Positions 33,757-42,998 of a stretch of 64,000 bases of DNA are shown here, piece by piece; positions within the stretch are counted from its first letter, which is position 1; every line of letters starts with the position of its first letter. Source of the DNA: Clarkia xantiana subsp. parviflora. Taxonomy: Eukaryota; Streptophyta; Magnoliopsida; Myrtales; Onagraceae. Below the pieces are notes generated by a model that worked only from the letters and a program-made list of their open reading frames with translations, did no database searches and was not told where the DNA came from. Made by a program: the position numbers and the translations under genes. Location: positions 28,710,763-28,774,762 of the forward strand of contig JAPTYO010000003.1 in NCBI GenBank assembly GCA_036873135.1, given 5' to 3'.

Positions 33757-34611
33757 TTAAACAACAACGAACATGACGACGATGCCAGCTGCCACGGATG
33801 CCCACAACCTCAGACCACCACCAGCTATAGACGCCGAAGATTTCCCCGGCGGCGGCGGTGATGCGTTCGCCGGAGCGTCCGATGCAGGGGAAGTGGCTAT
33901 CTCTGAACCTGACGGCGAAGTCGATGAAGATGGCGACGGTACTGATGACGTCGGTTCATTTGCAGGGGACACCGCCGGTGGTGAAGCTTCCGGAGCCGGA
34001 GGCGAGGACGTCGACGGCGGTGTGGCTGCTAGACGCAAAAACCAGAGTTAATATATCCGACAATCTTACAGTAAGTAGTAGGTAGAGTAGAAATTAGCGA
34101 CCTTCCGGTGGGGGAGCTGAGGTGGGAGAAGGAACCGGCGGAGGGCGGCGGACGGCTAAGACGACAACGATGAGCTTCTGTCCTTGCTGGCAGTGACCGT
34201 CAGTGCCACTGATGAAGTAGAAAGGACCGGAGCGGTCGAATTGGAACAGGGTGTCACCGTCGTCCCATTTCTGGATAGGGTTGTTGGTGTTGCAGCTGGA
34301 GTAGTCCTCCGCCGTCACTAGCAGAACAGAGTCCTCCCCTTTCTTGTACTTAAAATCTTCAAAATGAATTCAAAAACACGGATTAAGATGAGAAACTGCA
34401 AATTAATTAATACACACATATATATGGGGGGAAAGTTATAGTGAAACTTACTAATGGAGTCATTGATTAAGAATCTGTTACGTCCGGCCCAGTGAGTGTA
34501 GTCCTCGGAAGGGTGGAGAACCCAGCCGTCTCTGCCGCCGGGGATGAACTTGTAGGCGTCGGCGAGATTGCATGCAATGAAGATTGTCAGGAAGAAGGCG
34601 AGGAACTCCAT
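33757..34611 (-). CDS. ENODL: Early nodulin-like protein (phytocyanin, GPI-anchored), 228 aa
   Basis: Minus-strand exons are 34452-34611, 34102-34356 and 33757-34028, in phase with GT-AG introns. Residues 1-19 (MEFLAFFLTIFIACNLADA) are a signal peptide. A plastocyanin-like domain follows with GGRDGWVLHPSEDYTHWAGRN, FKYKKGEDSVLLVTAEDY, the disulfide cysteines C75 and C109, and FDRSGPFYFISG. The blue-copper ligand set does not appear complete, as expected for early nodulin-like proteins. The tail is Pro/Ser/Thr/Ala-rich, resembling arabinogalactan glycomodules. It ends in a hydrophobic segment (LRLWASVAAGIVVMFVVV) typical of GPI-anchor signals. Most relatives have one intron; here a second one falls at the start of the Pro-rich tail. 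Function at the plasma membrane or wall is inferred. Confidence 0.93.
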
Positions 34612-34844
34612 GGATATGACTTATGACTTAGAAGTAGAAGAAGAAGAAGAAGAAACTTAGCTAGCTAGCTATCTAGCTAGAAGCGAGGTGGGGATATTAT
34701 AACAATGGAGTTTAGAGCTGTGTGTGTAAACACCGTGTGTTAAGAAGATTGGATGGAGATAACGATGTGTGAAATAGCTAGGAAATAAGAAAGTCTCTTC
34801 ACTTGTGATATGACACTTGTCTTCCTTCTTCTTTTCAGGACGTG

Positions 34845-34854
34845 TATATATATA
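34845..34854 (-). promoter_or_regulatory. Candidate TATA box of the ENODL gene
   Basis: A TATATATA stretch about 235 bp upstream of the start codon, reading toward the gene, inside an otherwise CT/T-rich flank. Confidence 0.4.
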
Positions 34855-34947
34855 GAGTGTCATACTCTTTTTTTTTTTTTTTTTTTGTTTAAATAGAGGT
34901 TTCAGTTTACCACTGAATATTTTGAAGAAAAATATATATACACTCAA

Positions 34948-36069
34948 CCATTTAAGAATAGATATTATTAATTATATGTGTGGAACATTTATGCTATACT
35001 CTCCGCCAACTTAATTAAGACACCTCGTCGAATATATATGGCTGGGGCTGAACATGTGAAGATGCCTTGAGTGGAACCACCGATTTTGAACTTGCAAAAT
35101 AGATTTAAATAGTGATTTTAGGAACACTTCACTTTTATAGGTCCGAAACACTATTTCAACACTTTCGAACGGTATACATACATACATACCATTTGTAAGA
35201 AACATGTGTTGGGAAATGAGGTTGGAATTGTAATTTGGGGCAAAATGCAGTATGTGGTAAATTGAGCTTCGAATTGATATTAAACCAAGTAGTAAATGGA
35301 CGGACATTAGGGTAAGATGGAAGACATGGGAATGGAAAAAGTAACACAACCTATCTTTATAGGGTTTGAGCAATACAAGTGTAACAGTTATTGAGTAGAT
35401 AAGACATAAGAGGAGTGGCCAAAAAAAGATAAGACATAAGAGGCTCTCTCGTGTCTGCAAACCAACGGATCGATCAGCACATATGCTTCTCCTAGCTAGC
35501 TAAGACCGATTGAAGAGTTTTGTGGTCCATGGCTCTCATTTTGAAAGGCATTATTCTATGATGGTGATGTGCTTCAGGAAGAAGCCAATGTAGTATAGTC
35601 TGTCTGGTTTGATTGCTACGTCTTTGAATTGTTACTGGGTATCGTTTGTGATAGATCCTAATATAATTAAACTCGAAACCTCTTATTACAAAGTGATGTG
35701 CTGCTGCTGAACCAATTTTTGTTCTGACAAAGTTCTAGGATGCTTTCTTCTTCTTATGTCCAATTCAGTATCTATCTTATGTTTGCTGTTCCAATTAGGA
35801 CTATATTTTTAATAAATTTGCTACTTCACTTAATCTAAAGCCGATCACGCATTTCAGCGGATCCAAAATATGCCCTTCAACATCAAACATTCAATGCCAG
35901 TGGTTTCATCATCTTCTTTCTTGAGCAACAACGCTAAACTTCCAATCGCACACAAACATCAAAACTGATTTAAAGGTAACATAGTATTCCTGTCAAAAAT
36001 TGTAATTTTCTCATACTACAGAACCGAAACAACTTGGAAGCCTTGACCAAACATCAGCTGCAGCAACAC
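34948..36069. other. Intergenic DNA between the ENODL and zinc-finger genes
   Basis: The 149-codon minus frame at 35011-35460 looks like translated T-rich non-coding DNA and has no recognisable domain. The last 150-200 bp before 36070 are probably the 3' UTR of the zinc-finger gene. Confidence 0.5.
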
Positions 36070-38000
36070 TCATTCTCTACGTTGTTTCTTCGAAGGGGTG
36101 GCTGCTTTTGATTTCTTTGAATCCTCTGAGACAGATTTGCCCTTCTTGGCAGATGTGTTTTTCGATTCTTTTGAATCCTCCTGGCCAGATTTACCCTTTT
36201 TAGCAGGGGTGTTTTTTGAGCTATTCCTATCCTCAGAGCCTACTGATTTAACCTTCTTTTTGGCAGGAGTGTCTTTTGATTTCTTCCCATCCTCATAGCC
36301 TAAGTTTACTTTCTTCTTGGCAGGGCTGTCTTTTGATTTCTCTACATCTTCCGAGCCTGATTTGCCCTCCATATTCTGTGACATTCATATATGTATATAT
36401 GTTAGTAAACCCAAGTTAAAGTACACTGCAGACTTCTCAGTAACAAGGTTCACCCAGTAACAAGGTTAGGTAAAGTAAGTACCTTTTTCCTAAATCTCTT
36501 CCTCCGTTTCTTTTGTTCCTTCTTCTTCGTCGGATTGGCCTGATTTAGATAGTATGTAAAAAGATGTTGATGAGTTTAATCATACTGAACAATCTGATCA
36601 ATGTAAATTTGTTGACAAAATAAGCAACCTGTGCATCTGCCATAACTCGAGTGTGCATCTCCAAAGCTGTTTCCTGATTTTCAACCTCCCCATCGCTGTT
36701 CAGCATGGCTTTTAACCGACCTTCGTTTAACAACTTCTCAGACCGAACGTGTCTCTGCATTTAATGAAACAAAAAAAATGAAGTTCCTTGAAGCTGAAGC
36801 AATTGAACATCTACAGTAACACTATTGCTCTAGAAAAATCTTACCTTGGATTTAATATGAGCTATCAAGGATTCCTCATTAAGGCAGACAATTCTCGGAC
36901 AGATCCTGCATTTGAAAACTGTTTTGCACTTCATGATATAGGCCAGAGAATCTTCTGGGATGGAATCCTTCTCTTTCAAGTCATTGGGGTCTAGATCGAC
37001 CAGTCCAGCATGACGGTTTTCAGACGGCTCTCTATCATCAGCAACAAAGTGTCCAGGAATTTCATTTTCACTATCAGCTTCTTCTATAGGTATACCTAAC
37101 AAAACAGTGGCAAACTTCAAGTACTACAATCACAGTAAAACAGGGACGTACCAAGTCTATACTGTAGTTCATTTAATGTCTTCCAGAAACCATGTTTTGT
37201 CAGCATATATAATCACGTCTTTTACAATCACAGAACTGGTTTACAATAAACGTCTACAATGACAAGAAAAACACTTATTGCATCCCTCCTACAAATCTGG
37301 GATTATCAAGCTTCATGAGTTATCAACAACTTAGATATGAGGTTTATGATTATTGTACCTTCTGAATCAGCATATATAAACTGGTTTACAATAAACGTCT
37401 ACAATAAAAAGAAAATCAATTGTTGCATCCCTCTCACAAATTAGGGATTATCAAGCTTCATGAGTTATCAACAACTTTGATATGAGGTTTATGATTATTG
37501 TACCTTCTGAATCCACGCTGACTTCATTTGCTGAGCTATCCTCACTCAGATATCCTGAAATGCGAATCGAAACTGTTAAGAGACAACTTGCTAATTGAGA
37601 CCATGGCGCCAACCACCTTTTCTAGAACTCAATAACATGCATAGACTGATTATCCAATAAGAGTAAGCAAACGAAGCAAGTAATAGTCTTTTCTAGTAAG
37701 ATAAATCTCAAACACAGCACAACAAAATGAAAAAAAGATTCTTAAGAGCAAGCGTAGGGCTCCAATGATGCAAAAGGAGCCATATTTAGGGAGAAGTGTG
37801 CAGAAGGAAGTGTTGAGCTGCTAACCTGCTGAGGTGGAAGGAGAATCAGGAGTAGCTTCCTTGACTTCAGTATCGGAGTCATCTCCGGACTCTTCAGAAG
37901 AAGCTTCGGCTTCAGATTCCACGTCGGACTCCGAAGATGACGAATCGGACGGACCGTCGTCGTCGCCATGTTCGACTTTGTAAAATCGCCTCTTTATCAT
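36070..38000 (-). CDS. C2H2 zinc-finger, lysine-rich nuclear protein, 321 aa
   Basis: Minus-strand exons are 37826-38000, 37504-37554, 36845-37095, 36629-36754, 36483-36539 and 36070-36375, all in phase. The start MIKRRFYKVEHGDDD is chosen because the frame upstream has no ATG before a likely 3' splice site (TGTTGTTGCAG ending near 38034), implying a leader intron. An acidic Ser/Glu/Asp-rich region (residues 20-58) precedes a zinc finger with C138, C141, H155 and H161 (FKCRICPRIVC...HIKSKRH), of the U1/JAZ-like RNA- or DNA-binding kind. A KKKEQKKRRKRFRKK basic stretch suggests nuclear or nucleolar targeting. The C-terminal exon has five imperfect repeats of about 18-20 residues (SED..KSKDTPAKKKVKS). 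I recognise it only as a conserved plant zinc-finger protein; its process is unknown. Confidence 0.85.
37234..37517. repeat. 145-bp tandem duplication spanning an exon-intron border
   Basis: The block starting aactggtttacaataaacg at 37234 recurs at 37379 with modest divergence. The duplicated unit includes the last bases of exon 2 and its splice donor, creating a decoy donor (GAAG/GTACAA) at 37358-37359 inside the intron. Confidence 0.85.
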
Positions 38001-38315
38001 CTCAACTAGTGGTTGGCGGGAAATCAACTGCAACAACAGACGTAAAACTAAGACCTAGCTTAGAACGGTAGAACTGAATGAAAACCAGAAATGGAGCTAG
38101 CGGCGCTTGCATCTGCAGTCGGCTTGAGGTCGAGGCCGTTGGAGTTGGAGGCGTTGGGCCAGGATTATTTTGCAGAAGGGCTAGGGTTTTGGGATGTTGG
38201 GTTGGGCTATCTAATTTAGAAGCTTTTTTATTATTAAAAATAACTGCATTTATTTGTTTATTTATTGATGATGATAATATTTGTTAAAAACATATTGAAT
38301 GGTCCCTTAAACCTT

Positions 38316-38876
38316 AAAAGCAAAAAACCCGACAAACCCGAATTCCCGAAAAAATCCGCCCTAATCCGTCCCGAAATTGGGTCCGAGCCCGTGTGGGAGG
38401 GACTTTTACTACCAACTAAGGCTAGGGATAGAGCTAGGGATTTTTTCAAAAAATCTCGAAAGTCCTGAAAGTCTCGTATGTCCCTAGTTATTTACCCTAA
38501 TTCAACATTTACAACTTAAATAAACTAATTATACTTAAACTACGTGTGAGAACTTAATAAATTTGTTTGTAAACTTGATGTATGTGATCGTGAATTCGAT
38601 GTATGTGTTGAATTCAATGTATGTGTTCGTGAATTTGATGAATGCTTGAACTTGAATTTGTATTGAGTTGAAAATTAAGGTTTGTTTTCATTCTTAGGTG
38701 TAAACTAGGGTTGTCCCTAGCCCGTCCCGAATTTGAAAAATCCCGACAAAGTAAGGACTTTTTCATATGCTAAACTTAGGGTTAGGGCTAGGGACAGTTG
38801 TGGAAAATACTGAAAACTAGGGCTAGGGAAATTTTCATGAAAAATCTCGCTCGTTTGTCCCGAGCTCACCCCTACT
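38316..38876. mobile_element. hAT-type MITE, left end truncated
   Basis: The right end inverted reads TAGGGGTGAGCTCGGGAC, as in the element at 32208-32762. The left part starts within the CCCGACAAACCCG-type arm without a TAGGG terminus. No duplication could be assigned. An internal TAGGG start at 38708 may mark a second nested copy. Confidence 0.55.
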
Positions 38877-38885
38877 TATATTTAC

Positions 38886-39372
38886 TAGGGGTGGGCATAA
38901 AAACTCAGAACCCGAAATCCGAGTAAAACCGTCCCATCCCAAAAAATCAGTCCCGAGTTAAAACCCGAGCTCACTTCGGGAAATCCGAAAAATTGAGCCC
39001 CCCGCCTACAATTAAAAATAACCCTTAAAAAATAACATTGGAGACCAATATTATAATCAATGATGTGAACATTTTGTACTATAGTTTCTTTGTGTGTAAT
39101 CAACGAAAATTATAGTATAAATCATTTCATGTATATTTTTCTTCATTTTGTGAAGTTTTTGACCAATTTAACAAAAAAAAAACATAAATGTGTTAATTGT
39201 TAAAAACCGAATATAAATTTAATATTTTTTTTGGATATATACCTATTTATTTATAATACACATTTTCATATATGTATTAATTGGTTTAAAATCGAACCCG
39301 CCCGAACCCGAAAAACCCGAGAATTTATGGGCGGGTTTTATTCTTCAAAAAATCCACCCGCGCCCACCCCTA
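38886..39372. mobile_element. hAT-type MITE with 8-bp TSD (atatttac)
   Basis: Ends TAGGGGTGGGC and, inverted, TAGGGGTGGGC. The 8-bp atatttac occurs at 38878-38885 and 39373-39380. Arms are rich in CCCGAA motifs; the centre is AT-rich and non-coding. It sits nine bases from the previous hAT relic. Confidence 0.88.
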
Positions 39373-39592
39373 ATATTTACACTAAAATCGTGATTGTTCT
39401 TTTTTAGTTTTTTTTTCTTTTATATTATACTATATTTATGTTTAAAAACACAGCTATTGCATCCGTTGTTGCACGAGTTTGATCTGCCTCCCGTTGTCGT
39501 CATCAACGACTCTGCTTGGATATCTACATGAGTTTCTTTATTCTTTATTTTTTTTTGCCAACGTTTATTCCTCTATTAAAGCATGCACACTA

Positions 39593-39690
39593 AGGACACG
39601 TTTGTTTGCCGGTATTGCGATATCCTAATACCGGTATTAGCTAATGCCTTGTTTGTTTACACTTGGTATTGGTATTAGCTAATCAGTGTG
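39593..39690. mobile_element. Truncated Harbinger-like MITE end
   Basis: GGACACGTTTGTTTGCCGG followed by tattgcgatatcctaatacc and GGTATTAGCTAAT repeats matches the left end of the element at 15470. It is preceded by taa. The matching right end is absent. Confidence 0.7.
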
Positions 39691-39743
39691 TGGTGTCCTC
39701 CTATAATTGTAGCGTCAACTGACGAAGACACCACACACTGATG
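39685..39743. repeat. Perfect-arm hairpin
   Basis: TCAGTGTGTGGTGTC is followed after about 29 nt by its exact complement GACACCACACACTGA, joining the MITE fragment to the minisatellite. Confidence 0.8.
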
Positions 39744-39774
39744 GTCCCTACTATTGTCATGTCCGCCTCAATTC

Positions 39775-40020
39775 TTCTCCGCCGATGCCGACTGGATCCC
39801 TCCGGGCTTCCGCCGATGTCGAATGGACCTCTTAGCTTCCGTCGTTGCCGAATGGACCTCCGGGCTACCACCGTGCCGACTGGATATCACCGGGCAACCG
39901 CCGTGCCGACTGGACATCTCCGGGATTTCGCCGTTGTCGTCTGGACATCTCCGGGCTTCCGCCGTTGTCGACTGGACCTCTCGTGGCATCCGCTGATGAT
40001 GACTGGACTATTCGAGAATT
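39775..40020 (+). repeat. Coding-phase minisatellite, 30-bp units
   Basis: About eight copies of a 28-31 bp GC-rich unit of the form CGACTGGACATCTCCGGGC then TTCCGCCGTTGT. Because most units are near a multiple of three, several frames on both strands stay open. I do not treat these as genes. Confidence 0.8.
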
Positions 40021-40790
40021 CATCAATATTCTTCGTAAGATCGACATTCTTGTCAGAACGTCCGTCTTGCGAGGGCGTATTAGGGAATAAATATGTTAGA
40101 AATTAATATATCTTATTATGTTCTGATTAAGTTATATTAGGAATAAATATATTTCTAATATCTTATTATTATCTCTTTCCTTATTATATTGTTATAAACT
40201 TAGTATTTGTTATAGATTATATCATATATATATATATATATATAGGTACATGTACTCAACCCTAAATAAGATAATAATACAATTCTCATTCTTATATAAT
40301 ATCTAGGGGCTGTAATGAATGTGGATTTTTACCTACCCCGCGGAATACGCACCATATTTCAATACGAATATCCGCACTACGAATCCACATAGCTAATATG
40401 TATATTTTAAATATATTTATATAGATATGTGTTGAATACGAGTTGATCCGTATAAAGCGTGGATATCCATGGTTTCACAAAAAAAAAAAAAAAAAAAAAA
40501 ACTCACATTCGAACTTTGATCGGCGGATAATAATAGAATGGACATTATTAATTTTTTGGAGTAAAATAGTGCATTTTTAAATTTTTAAAATCAATGTGAT
40601 AATTTTTTTTAGGGACTAAAATAAAATATTCTACGGTGATGCTGTATTATGTTGTGGTGTGGATATAGGTGATCTATAAAATTTTAAACAAGTATAAAGC
40701 AAGTATGAATTATATAAAAAGTATATAGTACAAATATGAATATATATTAAAATCCTAATGTGAAGTAGGAAGATATTATCCTAATGTTTT
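40021..40790. other. AT-rich intergenic DNA
   Basis: Contains (TA)n at about 40226-40245 and an A20 run at about 40481-40500. A TGTTAGAAATTAAT segment at 40094 looks like an LTR start, but I found no matching end. No gene is seen. Confidence 0.5.
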
Positions 40791-41035
40791 GGACCTTTCT
40801 ACAATGCTCTTGGAGCACCATGCTTTTGCCACTATTTTTTTTATTTTTCTATTGCCCTAAAGGTGAACCCCATAGAAAAATTGATATTATTAATAGTATG
40901 ATACATATCTTAGGTGTAGTTAAAAAAATTCATATTTTTTCATACTTTTAAAGTTTTACTTATGTTACAATTAAGTCCACCATAGTATTAAAAAAACCAA
41001 AAGCATGGTGCTCCCAAAGCATGGTAGAAAAATCC
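40791..41035. mobile_element. Mutator-like MITE with 9-bp TSD (taatgtttt)
   Basis: Left end GGACCTTTCTAC, right end inverted GGATTTTTCTAC, with arms containing GGAGCACCATGCTTTTG. The 9-bp taatgtttt flanks both sides (40782-40790 and 41036-41044). It is 245 bp and non-coding. It is the empty-site relative of 13572-14730. Confidence 0.85.
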
Positions 41036-41044
41036 TAATGTTTT

Positions 41045-42222
41045 TGTCTGTCACTATCCGGAGTGTCTAATACTAGAGGGTGAAGATAAAGTGATATAAG
41101 TGATTCGCTCCTTAGTAAGAGGTATAAACATGTTAATAATAATGAGAATAGAAAAATATTTTTGGTTAGCACTTTAATTTTTACAGGCTGATTCGATGTA
41201 AGTGGAAATTTATCTAGGTGTGGACCAAGCATGCTACAGGTCTTACCCTCCTGTTAACTAATGAGGCCCTGAATTAGGGGGCAAATGTAAGATTTTAACC
41301 GATCAAGTTAACAATAATTACAAATTTTAAAGTAAGAATTACACATCACATAAAGTTGATTGTCTATCGCCTCATTGTGGGGCCTAAATAATAAAAAATA
41401 TGACTTCAGAAAAGTGGATTGAAAAGTAATTAGGAGAATACTTTCCGTGTATATTCAACTCATCAACAATTATTACATTATATTGTGATACAATAACCTA
41501 GAATTGGTAAATAGGTGTACAAGGAAAATACTAAGAATGGAAATAAGTAATTACAAAAGAGCTTTCTATATCTAACATGGATAATAACATGTTTTTATTC
41601 CTAATAACAGTAATTTTAACAAAATCAGTCAAGAAAAAAAGAAAGCAACAAATTCAATAGTTGGGAATTGGGATAACGAATATCAACAATTTAAAATTGG
41701 AATAAAACGATTAATAGCATGGTTTACAATTGAGACTGATTGTAGATTCTTAACCCAAAATATTAAGGTTTTCTGTCATGGTTAGAATCGGAGAAGAAGA
41801 AGAAGAACACAGAAGAAGGAAACTAAATTCATTTTATCGATAGTTTCCTTGTACATGGCTATTACCTATATAACCCTAATCTAGTAACCTAATGACCCTT
41901 ACATTTCTCTATATGACCAATAAGGTCCCATACTATACATCACATGACATTTTCCCTAGCTAGTTTCTGCAGGCCATTCTGCAGCTATCCTTGTTCAAAA
42001 CACAGCCAATCGAAATAAGTGTATACCTCAGTGTGATTTTGATGATACAATTACTACTAAAATAGCCAAAGCCTTTGAGACAATTACTAATCTTTCTAGC
42101 TTTTGATATAAGTATCTGAAGGTCCTCGAAGTTTACATGTCTTACAAGTTGTAACTAGCGGAGAAGATGATTGTGTCATGAAGGAAAATGACAGCACAAG
42201 GAGAAAAGCAAATATAAGGGAA
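41045..42222. other. Intergenic DNA with repeat fragments
   Basis: The segment 41610-41740 shares caacaaatt-type and ttaacaaaatcagtcaag blocks with the foldback at 1383-1705. The stretch 41775-42000 (starting tgtcatggttagaatcgg) looks LTR-like, but no boundaries could be fixed. No gene is seen. Confidence 0.45.
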
Positions 42223-42231
42223 AAGGTTGAT

Positions 42232-42754
42232 GGGTTAACAAGTCTTTTGGTCTATGATGTTTGACAACTTTTAAGTTTTGGTCAATGATGTTTTTTTTTA
42301 CCTAGTTTTGGTGCCATATGTTTGCATATTTTTTCTAGTTTTGGTCTAACCGTTACATTCCGTCAATTTTTTGATAAGTACAAGTCACGTGATCCACCCT
42401 AAACTTTCAGTTTTGTTTAATTAGTCCCTCTAATACTTTTCTAACCTTTTTTTTTTGTTCAATTTAATACCGAAGTTTCAAAAATTCAATTGGACCTATT
42501 GTCCAATTGGGGTCAATTTTGAAACTTCGGGACTAAATTGAACAAAAGAAAATGTTAAGAAAGTATTAGAGTGACTAAATTTAAAGTTTAGAGTGGATCA
42601 CGTGACTTGAACATGTCAAAAAATGGATGGAGTGTGACGGTTAGACCAAAACTAGAAAAAATCTACAAACATAAGGTACCAAAACTAGGTAAAAAAAACA
42701 TTGACCAAAACCCAAAAGTTGTCAAACATCATGGACCAAAAGACCTATTAACCC
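42232..42754. mobile_element. Mutator-like foldback element with 9-bp TSD (aaggttgat)
   Basis: The left arm GGGTTAACAAGTCTTTTGG and the inverted right arm GGGTTAATAGGTCTTTTGG extend for about 200 bp each (TGATGTTTGACAACTTTT shared). The 9-bp aaggttgat flanks at 42223-42231 and 42755-42763. No coding content. It lies about 245 bp past the stop of the MATE gene. Confidence 0.88.
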
Positions 42755-42998
42755 AAGGTTGATTGAATCGTACTATCATTACGTAAGTAATATATCTCAT
42801 ATCCGACCCAAAAATCTAATGGGATTATTTTTCCGTTGTCTTATATACTACGCCAATGAGTATTTTCTATTCAGTGAGACAAAACCACACACTATTTCTG
42901 TTATACTCCGTGTCATGATTATTCATGCCTCAATTTGTTCTGCAAATTATGGGCCTCTAAATTCTCCAGTGATAAAATGGAACGCTTGTAATTGCAGA

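Noticed and set aside
35011..35460. 149-codon minus-strand frame
   Set aside because: Hydrophobic residues reflect T-rich intergenic DNA; no conserved motif or intron structure.
39741..40106. Overlapping plus and minus frames of 60-121 codons
   Set aside because: All derive from a 30-bp minisatellite that stays open in several frames; no start context or homology.
40094..40300. Possible solo LTR starting TGTTAGAAATT
   Set aside because: No CA end with matching 5-bp duplication could be found.
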